The notes below the pieces were generated by a model. That model was given only the letters and a program-made list of their open reading frames with translations. It made no database searches and was not told the DNA's origin. The position numbers and the translations under genes were made by a program. From Trichobilharzia szidati (lineage: Eukaryota > Platyhelminthes > Trematoda > Strigeidida > Schistosomatidae), in assembly GCA_944472155.2 (NCBI GenBank), contig OX235272.1, positions 100,322,020-100,386,019 on the forward strand: a stretch of 64,000 bases of DNA, written 5' to 3'. Positions 44,603 to 57,788 of this stretch are shown here, one piece after another (within the stretch, counting starts at the first letter, position 1; every line of letters begins with the position of its first letter).

Positions 44603-45689
44603 TTTAGTGTCAACGACTATGGAATTGGGGGAGCGAAGCACTAGTCAAAGGCGCAACTTAGAGGTAATGAGTCATTTTTCCACTATTTCAAACTGAGCAA
44701 CGGGTTTGTGTTGCCAGCCCTAACGCATACAAATTATGTGGCAAGATGCCTCATGTATATGCAGAGTTCAAAAAAGATTATGAAATCAACAAATCAATAA
44801 AACAAAAAATTAACAGACAAAAAACAAAACAAACAACAACTTTAAACTCTGCAAAATCGTATTAAGACAGAAAATGTCATTTCTTCTTAAACTTCGCTTC
44901 GCTCCGCTAACCATGTAGATTGTGCCTCCCCCATTTACCTTAACCTCTTTATTTTCTTCCGCACTTCGCTGCTATGAGTGTTTTGCGCAAACCTCTATCT
45001 CTCAACCACTGATTTCGTGTGTTGCGTCATCCCACCAACCCTCTAGGGAGAGTAACCCGTAGTGCACCCCGAATGTTTGAACTTTTGTTTTAACGTTTAA
45101 CCATACGGACTAGTGTCAACCCCGTGGTTGTCACATTCTGTGCTAATGAAAGGGACAGTTGCACTCGCTAAGCCGGTTGCACAGTCTTTCAAACAAAATA
45201 AGTTATTATGCCGTTTTTTCAGAATTATCTTGACTTCTTTTTTGTATCCAAATATACTGCTCAAAAGAGTACATTACTGTTTATCAGTCTATTTGATTTG
45301 AGCCTTGTCATTAGAACTCACAATATAGGTAGAGTACAGATTTATCGAACACCAGGCAAATTTCACTCAGTAGAGTTGGCATTGTCCAACTTATCTACAG
45401 CATTACTGCCATTCTACAGACTAATAATATATATGTGGGGTTGAGAGGTTTTGGAGTCAGCAGCAGCTGAGCATTGTCCTCTTCAAGTACTCTGATGACC
45501 GAGGAGATGAATACTGAAAGTTTGTTTGTGTCACGCACATTGACTGGCGGTCTATTCCAAATGACTGAAAACTCACTTAAGTAGAGGTTGTACAGCACGT
45601 ATTTTTTAAATATTTTAACACTCCATAACTAATCTGTCAATCCACGTAAAAATATATCCACCGCATAACTGGCCTTTGTTGTAACGACA
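44603..45689. other. Spacer, no gene seen
   Basis: No confident feature. The - strand at 45395-45598 encodes VIWNRPPVNV in a LINE C-terminus-like context, too weak to classify. Confidence 0.3.
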
Positions 45690-48172
45690 ATAAATTTCAA
45701 CGCTGAAACAAATCACTACAGTTCATTTCACTTACTCTAATATTAACCAAGCCGTTAATACTCTTAAAAGCTCTAGTAGTGCCGGTTTTGACGGTATACC
45801 ATCGTATCTTTATAAACACGGTGGTTCTGACATTTCTGTTTTATTACTTAAGATTTTTACAATGTCCCTTGAAAGCCAAACCTATCCAGATAAATGGAAA
45901 ACGACATTTATAGTACCTAAACACAAATCCGGATCAAAAACTGAAGTCAACAACTATAGGCCAATCAATATTACACCCATAGTATCTAGAATCATTGAAC
46001 GAATAGTTAAAGATGATATCCTCAAACATATGCTCAGCTGCAACATTCTAAGTCCAAACCAACATGGATTCCTAAAATCCAGATCATGCATGACTTGTCA
46101 CCTTGACTTCTTTAACTATATAACTAGCAGCCGAGACAAACAACAACTAGTACTAGTCATCTACTTCGACATATCCAAAGCCTTTGACCGCGTTGACCAT
46201 TTACTTCTAATAAATAAGCTAAACTCTTTAGGAATAAGTAACCCATTATTAGGATGGATTGAATCATTCCTTAACAATAGGTCCCAAGTAGTTAGACTGG
46301 GTTCTATAAACTCTAAACCTAGTCCAGTCACTTCTGGAGTAGTTCAGGGTAGCGTCTTAGGCCCCCTCCTATTCACTCTATATGTCAACGACATATGCAG
46401 CTGTTTCTCACTTGGCAAACCATTCATCTTCGCAGATGATCTTAAAGTAGCTTACACATTCCACTGTGATGACTTAGGGTACTTTCAGAAAGCTGTTCAG
46501 GAAGAACTAGATCGAGTAACTGCATGGTCCTCCACATGGAACCTAAAATTCAACCTTAAAAAATGTGGTTGGATCTGTTTCGGTGCACCCTCAATAAACA
46601 TTAAACTAGTACTTGAATCTCTTGACTTGCCTAAACTCCAAAGTGTTGTTGACCTAGGACTCAGGTACTCTAGTGACTTGACATTTTCCGAACAAGTGGC
46701 GACACAGACGCGTAAATCGAGGATGCTCCTAGGATGCATACTCAGGAATTTCCACAACTACGAGGCGAAGATATTATAATATAAAACTTGTGTCAGACCA
46801 CTACTAGAATATTGTCCATTTATTCTCAGCAGCACTCGCGTAAGTGACAAGCTTAAAATAGAAAGTGTCCAACGATACTTCACGTCTAAACTACTAGGAT
46901 TTGACTGCGAAAAGGACTACACATCACGGTGTATAACTCTAGGTATCGACCCACTCTGGATGAGACGACTCAGCATTAACCTAACATTCTTCTTTAAAGT
47001 CTTTCATAAAATATCATTCTCAGACAGCAAGGAGATACAGTTTTCACCGGAAGGCTCTTACAACCTTCGTTACCGAACGTGCACGGTATCTAGGAAAAAC
47101 TGTAAAACGGCACTATGTGCAAACTTCTTCATAGTCATGTACTCTAAGATCTGGAACAGTTTACCCCTAGAAATAAGGACCTGTCACTCTATTATAACCT
47201 TCAAACGCTTGGTATATAAACTGTTTCATCCCAATGACTATGCCAATCAGACCCCACCACTTATTTCTAAAACGCATGAGCTATTAGAACACTATAACGC
47301 CTAGACTCATTACTAAATATTTTGACACTAAATAAACTCTAAGACTTCGCAAAATTACATGAAAAACAACTAGATTATGGGTAGTGTTTACTATACAATG
47401 ATATACATTTATAAACATTTATATGTACATAAAATAATAATTTTCTTTCCATATTTACATACTTTATCTCCCTGCTGAGCGTAATCTTCTATATACCTCC
47501 TGGTTGAGGTCGAACAACCCAACATCTAAACTGAAATGACCATTTATGTAAACTCAAACTCAAATTCCATAAACGATCCGATGCAACCACTTGAAAACGC
47601 TGGCTAACATTCTGTACAAGGATTATTCTTGATCTGAAATGAAGAAGTAACTGGTTTTCAAACAGTTTTCAATGTATTACTCAACTTACTTGTACAGTCT
47701 GCCATGCTGACGCAAATGGCGCCAATGGATAGTTCTAGAATTGACCCCATTTGATGCAGTAAAACAATCTAACGTTACCTTATCTAATTTTCGTATCAAT
47801 GATCAAATTTCTTTCCCATTATAAAACTACGATAAGACTGCTGACAAAAATGGAATAAATACATTATTGAATCAAAATAATACATCAATAAACTTTATCT
47901 CACGGATGCTGTTCACAACAAAGTTTTATAGGAGAATTGACTTCAAGCTTTATTTTTCCCAGATATTTGTATCACATTCATCTGAAGTCTGGGTTTTTTG
48001 TTAATGCGAAGACAATATTTCTATATCTCTTTATGTGCTACACAGACAGACTATTTGGGAGACTGTTCTGACTGACTCTAATGTTAGATTGAACAAACAA
48101 ACTGTAATTTATATAATAACTTATCCATGCCTGTACAATTGGTATGTTCCTGCATAAACAGGAATAAATATA
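45690..48172 (+). mobile_element. Jockey/CR1-group LINE, family D copy 2 (RT almost intact)
   Basis: A 5'-truncated element whose RT reading frame is open from about 45700 to 47304 except for one TAA (46777-46779). The 3' UTR follows to CAGGAATAAATATATATA at about 48172. First in a run of same-orientation family D copies. Confidence 0.85.
45712..47304 (+). pseudogene. Family D reverse transcriptase with single internal stop
   Basis: Motifs in order: GFDGIPSYLYKHGG, VNNYRPINITPIVSRIIE, NQHGFLKSRSC, VIYFDISKAFDRVDHLL (motif A), SGVVQGSVLGPLLFTLYVN (motif B), FIFADDLKVAY (motif C), WNLKFNLKKC, and the thumb/C-terminal block VRPLLEYCPF ... WNSLPLEIRT. All three catalytic Asp positions are present. 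A single TAA after NYEAKIL splits the frame. The flanking frame is continuous, so the stop appears to be a point change. The N-terminal endonuclease is missing. Confidence 0.88.
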
Positions 48173-48299
48173 TATACTATACTAGAATTTTATAACTGTA
48201 AGAACCTGAAGGGAAATTGTTGAAAAGGATATTCTTCGTTCAGTCTGAATTTTAACCCAAGAGTCCTTAGGCACACGTCAAATAAAATTCATCTTAGTA

Positions 48300-50500
48300 C
48301 CTGTCTTAGTTGCAGCACTGTAAGTCCGAACCTACATGGATTCCTAAAATCCAGATGTTGCTTAACATGCCACTTAGACTTCCTTAATTTTGTGACCAGC
48401 AGTCGTGACATACGACAACTAGTACTCGTCATCTACTTTGAAATTTCTAAGGCATTTGACCGTGTCGACCACTTACTACTAATACATAATCTGAACTCCT
48501 AGGAATACGTGACCCACTGTGAGTATGTGTTAGATATATATTATTATTATCATTCCTTAACAGCAAGTCCCAAATAGTTAAGCCCGGGTCTATAACTTTC
48601 AAACCTAGCTCAATCCCCTCTGGTGTAGTACAAGGTAGTGTCATTGGGCCCCTCCTATTTACTCTATATATCAACGACATATGCGCTTGCTTCTCTCATG
48701 GGAAACCATTCATCTTTGCAGATGACCTAAAAGTGGCTTACCTATTCTAATGTGATGACCTGGGGAATTTCCAGAATGTTGTGCATAAAGAATAAGATAA
48801 GGTGACTACTTGGTCGTCTCTATGGAATCTACAATTCACTCTGAACAAATGTTGATGGATCTGATTTGGCGCACAGTCAATCGACATAAAATTAACGCTT
48901 CAATCTGCTAACCTAACGAGGCTCAGAAACGCCGTTGACTTAGGCCTGGGCTACTCTTCTGACTAATATTCTCTGAGCAAGTGGAATCACAGACTCGAAA
49001 GTCGAGGATGCCCCTAGGATGAATACTCAGGAGATCTCACGACGATGAGGCCAAAATCATTCTATACTAGAATACTGTCCATTTATTATTAGCGGAACTC
49101 GCGTATGTGACAAGCTGAGGATAGAAATTATCCAACGATATTTCACTTCCGAAATACTCGGCTATGACTGTGAGAAAGACTGCATCTCATGGTGCATGAT
49201 CCTATAACTTGACCCACTTTCAACAAGACGACTTATTATTAACCTAGCATTCTTCTTTAAGGTGCTACACAAAATATCATTCTTAGAAAATAAGGAAATA
49301 CAATTCGCACAAGAAGGCTCCTACGATATGAGTAACCAAACTTGCACAGTGACAATAAAAGCCTTTAAATCAGCGCTCCGCGAAAACTTCACAGTCATGT
49401 ATTCTAAAATGTGGAACAGCCTGCCCCTAGAAGTCAGAACTTGCACCTCAATTGTCTGTTTCAAACGATCTCTGTACAGACTGTTTCACTCTTCCGGTTA
49501 CATTAATAGCCTATTTATTTCTAGAACGAATCAATGATTAGTTTACTGTGGTACCCAAAGAACGCGTAAAAGTTCCCTAATTACTCTATAAGCGATAAAT
49601 AGGCTATTCGAGTGAATGTATATATATAGACTAAGTAGAAAGAAATACGCATGTTTAGTAGATGGCTATATACAACGAATATAAACAAATGTGTACAAAC
49701 ATTAAGGTCCTAATCGTGTCCACATACGTTTCTTTCATCTCTGGTACTTTGCTGCTCGCCTCTTCTCCTCTATTTGCCTTATAGTGGAAGTTGCACAGAT
49801 CTACATTTAGACTGAAGCTGATCAAGAATTGGAGTCACTTACTTATGTATCATCCTTCAAGATTTTGGTTAGTGATGATTCAACATCCTTGAAAAATCCC
49901 CTGTCGCCGTATTATGATGCTGTATAACATCCTATACAAGCAATGTCCATGATCTAAAATGGTTTACGGACAGCTTTCTACATGTCAATCAACTTGCTCG
50001 TACAGAACAACCATGCAGCGACAAACGGCGGTTCGGCTGACCTCAGCGCAGTAAGACAAATCTGTCTGACAGTGACCGATATTAGTCTGCATTCAGTAGA
50101 ATTTACCTATTGTGTTATCCACAATGAAAGTGCTGACAAAATTATACAAATAAATCACTTATTTTCAATTAATACCCAATTCGAATATAAGTCAAGAACA
50201 AGGTACAACGCCGCACACAACTAAGTTATATGGAGAGATTGACTTCAAGCTTTATTTTTTCCCAAGTATTCGTAGTCCATCCAACAAATACTTGGGTTTC
50301 TTTGGTAATACGAAGACAATATTTCTATATTTCTCAACCTGCTCCATTGAAATACCAGTAAGCAGATTGTACCCACAAACTAAATCAAAAAGGACAGCAG
50401 CCATCTAATTTTACCGTAAATCAAATTTATGTAATGTAAATAATACTTATTCATGTCTGCAAAACTAGTGTGTCATACATAGATAGGAATAAATATGTTA
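48300..50500 (+). mobile_element. Jockey/CR1-group LINE, family D copy 3 (decayed)
   Basis: A stop-riddled homologue of copy 2: LHGFLKSRC equivalent at 48340, SGVVQGSVIGPLLFTLYIND near 48620-48670, PFIFADDLKVAY near 48705-48740, then the C-terminal KVLHKISFLENKEIQF near 49260 and MWNSLPLEVRTC near 49410. The 3' end CAGGAATAAATA equivalent is near 50480-50500 with a TTATT tail. Confidence 0.8.
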
Positions 50501-51529
50501 TTATTATTGATTTGTAAATATCCATATAGCCACCTGTCTAGTCCATCCGTGAAAGAGTGTGTCATATGGTTTGTGAGATTTCCTTCTAATTCTACACAAA
50601 ATTATGTGCGACGCACTAGTTTACTATATGCCAAATTCGCCGATCATCCCCTAAATGTGATCATAACTAGTTGTAAGTTTATTATTGTGTATCTATATTC
50701 CATTTCCGTTGGTTGCTTCCAAATATGCATATCTACTGGTGTGTGTGTCTGAGTTTTCCTAAGGAGTATAAAAAATTAGTACATTATGTGGTTGAGCGTG
50801 AACAACATACATGCGCATGCTGGCTGTCTCAATTTCAGTTACCCTAATATTGCAAGACCACTATCTCAGTCCATATAGTTTTCGTTTGATTCTGGATGTA
50901 ATTTCAGGTCAATATAACTTCAGGAAAATTTACTTCCTAATCCGCTCGGAAAACAGCGCAGCATCCAACTACGTGATGTGATCCCTTAATGGCTAACAGA
51001 ATTAACAGCGATACGAAATCAACCCCTATCTGAGTAGATGCAAGGATTTGAAATCCTTCAAGATGGCCGTATCTTTATTTACTTAGAAAGCAACCATAGG
51101 AGTGCTACCGATAAAAATCAAATATCGTCATTAATATCGCTAATATTTCTCAATGTATGTCCACGAAAGTGGACTTGTGACGTTTGTAATAATATCACAT
51201 TGAGATTTAATATTCATGAATGACGTGGTGTGATTAGTCAGATAAAGAAAGTTGCTTACCTGTATAGATAAGCTGTCACATATTTGTGTTGAGTTAACCA
51301 AACAGGACCCCCGTTGGAAATTGTTTAGGTAGTAATTCTTTCCGTTTTCATATGGTGATTATGTCTTAGAACCACCTTCATTACCTAGTAACGAAGATCC
51401 CCCGACTACATAGAAAACAGTCCACCTGGTCCACAAGTGATGAAAGTAATAAACTATCAGTGTGTGAAATAGAGTGGAGCATTTGAAAATGAGCTCTTCT
51501 AAACAAAGGAGAACCGAAAAATGAACACA
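50501..51529. other. Spacer, no gene seen
   Basis: No coding signal or repeat recognised. Confidence 0.3.
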
Positions 51530-51965
51530 ACTGAGGCTAAAGTCCATTTTACACAAAGTCATCGTTCTTCCAGTATTTGAATACTGCACAATCATCTTCG
51601 GTTTTATGCTTGGGTATGATAGGGTTGGTATTGAAAATATTCAGCGAAGCTTTACACGACGCCTATAACACAAACATGAAGGACTGACTTACGCGGATAG
51701 GTGCAAAATATATTAACTTCAGCCACTTTGGTTAAGGCACCTGAAACTCAACCTTACATTCCTCTTTCGCCTTTTACACGGCTACATCAAAAGCAGTAAT
51801 CCAACGGCTTTCAACAATACAGCCATATACACTCTTTGGAATCCTGAAAATACTCTATCCATAACCCGGTACCGGACAAAACTGCGTTCACATTTCTTCA
51901 AAATACAGTACAGTGCATTATGAAACGAACTGTACGTAGTTGGTGATATCCCACGGAATTCCAAC
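51530..51965 (+). mobile_element. LINE C-terminal remnant related to family D
   Basis: Broken + frames read VLEYCTIIFGFMLGYD, IENIQRSFTRRL, LRHLKLNLTFLFRLLHGYI and ITRYRTKLRSHFF. This is the same order as the D copy 2 thumb/C-terminal region (LLEYC, VQR-F, R-L-LNL, F). Highly decayed. Confidence 0.65.
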
Positions 51966-53663
51966 GCCTCCTTAATGATATCCTGTCAACAAAAGTGCTT
52001 CGGTCCACTTATTCATACTTTACCCATATAGTCTGTTCAACTAACTTTGGTCCCACAGACCCCAGTGCAATACCCACAATTTGAGGAAATTCATTTGCAC
52101 CAGCCACCGTGCTGCATCTAAAACGTGATGAAACTAACCCAATTTCTCCCACATGCCTTGACCTTAGGTTTGGTTATTCAGCTTATTAGACATCCCATCA
52201 ACATTTCAACAAACCCGTTTATAAATTCATTCATAATTATCCTGGACATATAATCCCGAAAAAGTTGTAAAAGTTTTACATAATATAAGCAAACTGGTAC
52301 TTTGTAATGTCTAAAGCACACCATATGAAAGTGGTCATGAAAACCTAGCAATAACAAACTCAGCCAACCAACCATTTTCCCCAAGTTCATTCAACCTAAC
52401 CTTATCCATAATCGTAACACCATCCACTACACTCTGCTCCGTAGATTATGACTTAATTTGCTCCAGTACTCAAAACTCTTCTACCTTTTACTTTTAAAGA
52501 CGTTTTAACTACTAACTGCGCAGTAAACTTTTAACTAACTTCACTGTAATCATCAATAAGTTGGATCAGTATAATTATTTCCAAAAACAATTAAATTAGC
52601 AACCGTATCTTTTAATATTTCACATATATACTTATATTATTAGTATAATACACTGTACTACTTTTGTGTTGAAGTGACTGTCTTCAGTTAAAAGTTACCC
52701 ATTTTCATATAATTTTCTAAAATTCGTAATATTAAAGCTATGTAGCATTTTCTTCCATTATATAAGTTGATGAGTCACTTTGAAATGTAAAACGCACACC
52801 ATATAAAATCGGTCATGAAAACTTAGCTTAACAAGTTCTGCCAACTAGTTGTTTTTCTCAGGATCATTCTACATAATTTTGGCACTAATTGCTCCACTAC
52901 TCATTTCACTCTGCCAAATAGAATGCAACTTAGTTGCTGTAATACTAGCTATTACTATACTTCATAATTCTTAAGGGAAACTTAATTTCCTAGTCTTTTG
53001 TAGTAACCTGCTTGTTCATATGCATGATGCCAATACTGCTAAGAATGTCCTCAGGTGTTGTTGTGCCCTGTGACCTAATGGGAAGCACTTGTCATGAGAG
53101 CTGTTAATGTGCAGAATACTGTATGATCGGGATGGGATCAGAGTAACGCAATATTGCAACTGCAGTCATTTTAAAGGTCTCAGAGCTTAATATCAAAAAA
53201 GGAGTGTTGTTGGCGCATGCTGATCAGCAGATTTGGTAGTGGTCACAAATGTGAATTGCTCCTATCCGCAGGACAGCAACATGCATTTTTTGACAGCTCC
53301 AGAATTAAACGTGAGTTTAGATCCTCAATATGAAAAGACAATTAACTTCGAAAATATTTAAAAATACTAAGGCAACAGTGACTGCACAGACCTGAATTAG
53401 AAAAACAGTGCTTTTGCTCTTAACATCTACAAGCCTGCTCAGCTTCTTGTCAAGATGCTACCCCATGGGCCTTACAGAAATTCGTGAGACATCTTACAGG
53501 TCAGCATATACAACAGGTGCTAGTCCTTCAAGCCAATTCTCTCGGAAATGTCACTCATGTACTTGACGATAATCCACTTTTCTAATTACTGTTACGCTCA
53601 ATTTATCTAAACTCCCAAGGCTTTTAATGAAGCTGAAATTTACCCCTTTCAATCATACTCTTT
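51966..53663. repeat. Spacer with a diverged internal duplication
   Basis: About 170 bp near 52300-52470 recurs diverged at 52780-52950 (CACACCATATGAAAGTGGTCATGAAAACCTAGC against CACACCATATAAAATCGGTCATGAAAACTTAGC, with further shared words). No gene recognised in the rest. Confidence 0.5.
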
Positions 53664-54901
53664 ACCCAGACATCAGATGAATGTAATACAAATATCTGGG
53701 AAAAATAAAGCTTGAAGTCAATTCTCCTACATAACTTTGTTGTGAACAGCATCCTTGAGTTAAAGTTAATTGATGTATTATTTTGAGGTCAGTGATGTAT
53801 TTATTCCATTTTTTCAGCAGTCTGATCGTAGTTTTATAATAGGAAAGAAATTTAGTCGTGGATACGAAAACTAGATAAGGTCATGTTAGATTGTTTTACT
53901 GCATGGAATGGGGCTGAGGTCGATTCCAGAACTATCCATTGGCGCCATTTGTGTCAGCATGACAGACTGTACACGTAAGTTGAGTAATACATTGAAAACT
54001 GTTTGAAAACCAGTTACTTCTTCATTTCAGATCAAGAATACTCCTTGTACAGAATGTTGGCCAGCGTTTTCAAATGGTAGCATCGGATCGTTCATGGAAT
54101 TTGAGTGTGAATTTACTTAAATGGTCATTTCAGTTTAAATGTAGGGTTGTTCGACTTCGTCCAGGAGGTATATAGAAGTGTAGACTCAGCAACAGAATCC
54201 CAGAAAGAGAAAGTATGTGAACATGAAAAGAACATTAATGTTTTTATGCATATATAAATGTTTATAAATACATATAACCGTATAGTAAACATTTCCTATA
54301 TTCTAGTTGTGTTTTCATGTATTTTTGCGAAGTCTTAGAGTTTATTTAGTGTCATAATATTTAGTAATGAGTCTAGGCGTTATAGTGTTCTAATAGCTGA
54401 TGTGTTTTAGAAATAAGGGGTGCGGTCTGATTGGCATAGTCATTGGGATGAAACAGTTTATATACCAAGCGTTTGAAGGTTATAATAGAGTGACAGGTCC
54501 TTATTTCTAGGGGTAAACTGTTTCAGATCTTAGAATACATGGCTATGAAGAAGTTTGCACGGAGTGCTGTCTTACAGTTTCTCCTAGATACTGTGCACGT
54601 TCGGTAACGAAGGTTGTAAGAGCCTTCCGGTGAAAACTGTATCTCCTTGCTGTCTGAGAATGATATTTTATGAAAGACTTTAAAGAAGAATGTTAGGTTA
54701 ATGCTGAGTCGTCTCATCCAGAGTGGGTCGATACCTAGAGTTATACACCTTGATGTGCAGTCCTTTTCGCAGTCAAATCCTAGAAGTTTAGACGTGAAGT
54801 ATCGTTGGACACTTTCTATTTTAAGCTTGTCACTTACGCGAGTGCTGCTGAGAATAAATGGACAATATTCTAGTAGTGATCTGACACTTTTTTATATAAT
54901 A
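53664..54901 (-). mobile_element. Family D LINE 3' end, right-arm copy
   Basis: Mirror of 43155-44392, sharing the same Trp-to-TGA change. Its 3' UTR is cut at 53664 by the duplication boundary, 210 bp short of the D 3' end. Confidence 0.85.
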
Positions 54902-56113
54902 TATAATATAAATGCAGAGAATATACCCGTCTGGCGGAAAGAATCAGGCACAAATAAAATAAGGAAAGCAAAATGGGGAAAATATGAAGATTTCCGCGTG
55001 AACATAAGATTGCCACAAAAGCTTAAACTGCGTAAATGCCAAGAAACGTAGCGAAAACATGAGAACTACGCTCCAGGTTGAAACAAAAGAAGTGAAATTG
55101 GCACCAGTACAGCGACTGCTCGCATAAAGTCCGGTCGCTCTGATGAAGAAAAAACATAACAACACCCATGTTTGAGAATAACTATATTTTCATCGGAAAT
55201 GTCATAGCTTTCCACGGTAAGACCATTATGGCTAGCATCACAAATTGCAAGTGTGTACTATCATTTCAAGTACTCTATAGCTTCCTTTTGTACTTATCTT
55301 GTAAATATACTTCCAATAATGTATTATTCACAATTGCATTTCATACCATTTTGCAGCTGCGCAGGATTTTCTTCTCTTCCTGAAATAGCGTTCAATCACG
55401 TGGCGGCATAGCACTCACCCAGATATACGCTGTTCAGTGGTTGATCATAACTATCAGCGCGAAACAGAACGAAGTTTGAGTTGTCGCTCAACTTTGATGG
55501 TGGCCGTAGTAAACGGTTTACAATTTAACATTTGTAAGAACCTGTTCTGATTGCTTGTACAATAATTGAACAATTTAAACTTTTGAAAAAGTATTAATTT
55601 ATGACACGTCAGGATTGTAATTTATAACATAACTGATCGTGCCTGTAAAAGTGGCATGCATTTCTTGCAAGCTCACCCGTTTATATGAAGTTTATATTAT
55701 TATTATTATTATAAGTGGGTCATAGTCGTTTATTTGTGTACATTCCGGGGCTTGTTGCCATTCTCTATGATGTTTTATCTTGAATGTGTGAGAAACTAGG
55801 AATGATTTGTATTTGATTTTGGGAGGTGCAGAAGTATAAACAGGAGGATATAAAGACAGCTGCATGTCACTAAAAGAACAAAAGGAGTGATTTCAAGCAA
55901 TACGCATATACCCACTGAACAGAAGGGTATTTTGTCAACTGGAAGTTCAAGCAAACAAACTTGAACGGTGAAACAGATGACAAACAATATTCAATATAAT
56001 AAAGCTTGTACTTATTTTTATTTTCATTAGTTCCTGCTAATGTAGATTAACTTCTAGTGGAAGAACGCATATCGACGTTTAAGCATAACACACATCGTAT
56101 TATCCTTCAGCAT

Positions 56114-56389
56114 TAACACCTTCAGTCACTAATTAATGGGAAATGGAATTGGGGAAAATATGAAGATTTCCGCGTGAAAATAAGATTGCCACAAAAGCTT
56201 AAACTGCGTAAATGCCAAGAAACGTAGCGAAAACATGAGAACTACGCTCCAGGTTGAAACAAAAGAAATGGAATTGGTAACAGTACAGCGACTGCTGAAA
56301 TTCACAAGGCAAGGTTTGAAAAGAACCATTCATAAGGAATACATGTTATATCCGTACAATCCGTGAGTGGTAACACCTTCAGTCACTAA
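56114..56389. mobile_element. 238-bp insertion with 19-bp target duplication (right arm)
   Basis: Mirror of 41667-41942: the 19-bp duplications are at 56114-56132 and 56371-56389 on the opposite strand. The insertion therefore predates the inverted duplication. Confidence 0.75.
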
Positions 56390-56558
56390 CTAATGCTATC
56401 AACCCGAGGATCGCAGCCAGAAAGTCTACACCATATCATGTATCTTAACCTAAAGATTAAAGTTAACATGGACAGATGCCAACTTTCCGCTTCGAAACAA
56501 TTAGATCTTCTACAACCTGATCCTATGTCGCCTAACGTTGCCAGGTGGATATCCTACC

Positions 56559-57788
56559 TTAATAATAATCCGCTTTATTTCAAAAACAGTACTTATAATA
56601 CAGAGTGAAATTCTCAGCATTTGTCACAATATTGCATCTAATATACTCAAAATATAAATAAAATTGACCACAGGAATTTGTCCACATTCACAGTAGGAAT
56701 AATATCAGAACTGTGCAAAGTATAAAATGAGAATAATAACTCTAACAATGATAACAACAGTGAGTTCGTTTCAAACGGTATTAACGATACAGTACGGAAA
56801 TTTTAGCATGTTATAGAGTACTAAATCTATTGTTCTCTTGATATAGCATAGTGAAAGGAAAACAAAAAATAACAGTTATTATTGCAGTGCTTAAGCGATG
56901 TTTACACTTGAGGAAATAAACAAAAAGTAAGAGAATTGTAAATATGAGAAGAATAAAGACAGTAAAGCTTGGTGGAATAAGGATGGAGAAAATTGTTTAT
57001 TTACTGGTGGAAAGAAGGTTAGTTGGTTCTTTCTTGACACTATTTTCATCACATAAAATACGTGCCGCCAAATACAGTATCTTGGAATTTTCATACTTTG
57101 ATGTGTGTGCATAAATTCTTTTGCAATGACTTCTTGTTATACCTGAGGAGACACAAGGTGAAAGCCGCGGATAAAGCGAATATTTACAGTCTGACAAAAT
57201 CCCTATAGCAAATTTGTCGCATGAAATCAAATCGTTATCAATGATGATGTCAACGATATGGCCCAAAGGGAAGCCACCACTCGCCATAACGTCAGTCTTC
57301 AGAGTCCTACACAGTTTGACATAGTCCTTTTTAAGCAACGCAGGAAATAATGAGGGTGAATAGAAGAGAGGAGTAGGTGAGATGCACGAATTGACAAACT
57401 GTAAGAAGAGGCGTTGAGATATACCCGAGTGCCTTAACTTCTTACTGTAAAAAGCCAGACAAAATACTCTTTTAGAAACCGCTAAGATGTAGGAGTACCA
57501 GGATAGATGATAAGAAAGAATTAATCCGAGGTACTTAACTTCAGACTTGATTTCTATATCAATATCATCAATTTTCCCATAGTCATAGGAACTAAAAGCT
57601 TCATTTAACCTTCTTTTACATCGGAAACTGAAGTTAACAGTTTGACATTTGGAAGGATTTAGTTTAGGACCATTAGACAAAGACCATTTGCTGACTCCTG
57701 ATAGAAAGCTGTTCATCTTAGCACAGTCTAGCTGGAAGTTAACAGATATTGAAATAGTTACATAGTCCGTATATTTGACATTGGGATC
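56559..57788 (-). mobile_element. Family C LINE 3' half, right-arm copy
   Basis: Mirror of 40268-41497. The 264-residue open frame (57791-56997) differs from the left copy at about ten residues, for example Trp to Cys in SDWKYS and Arg to His in TRSRCK. Confidence 0.78.
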
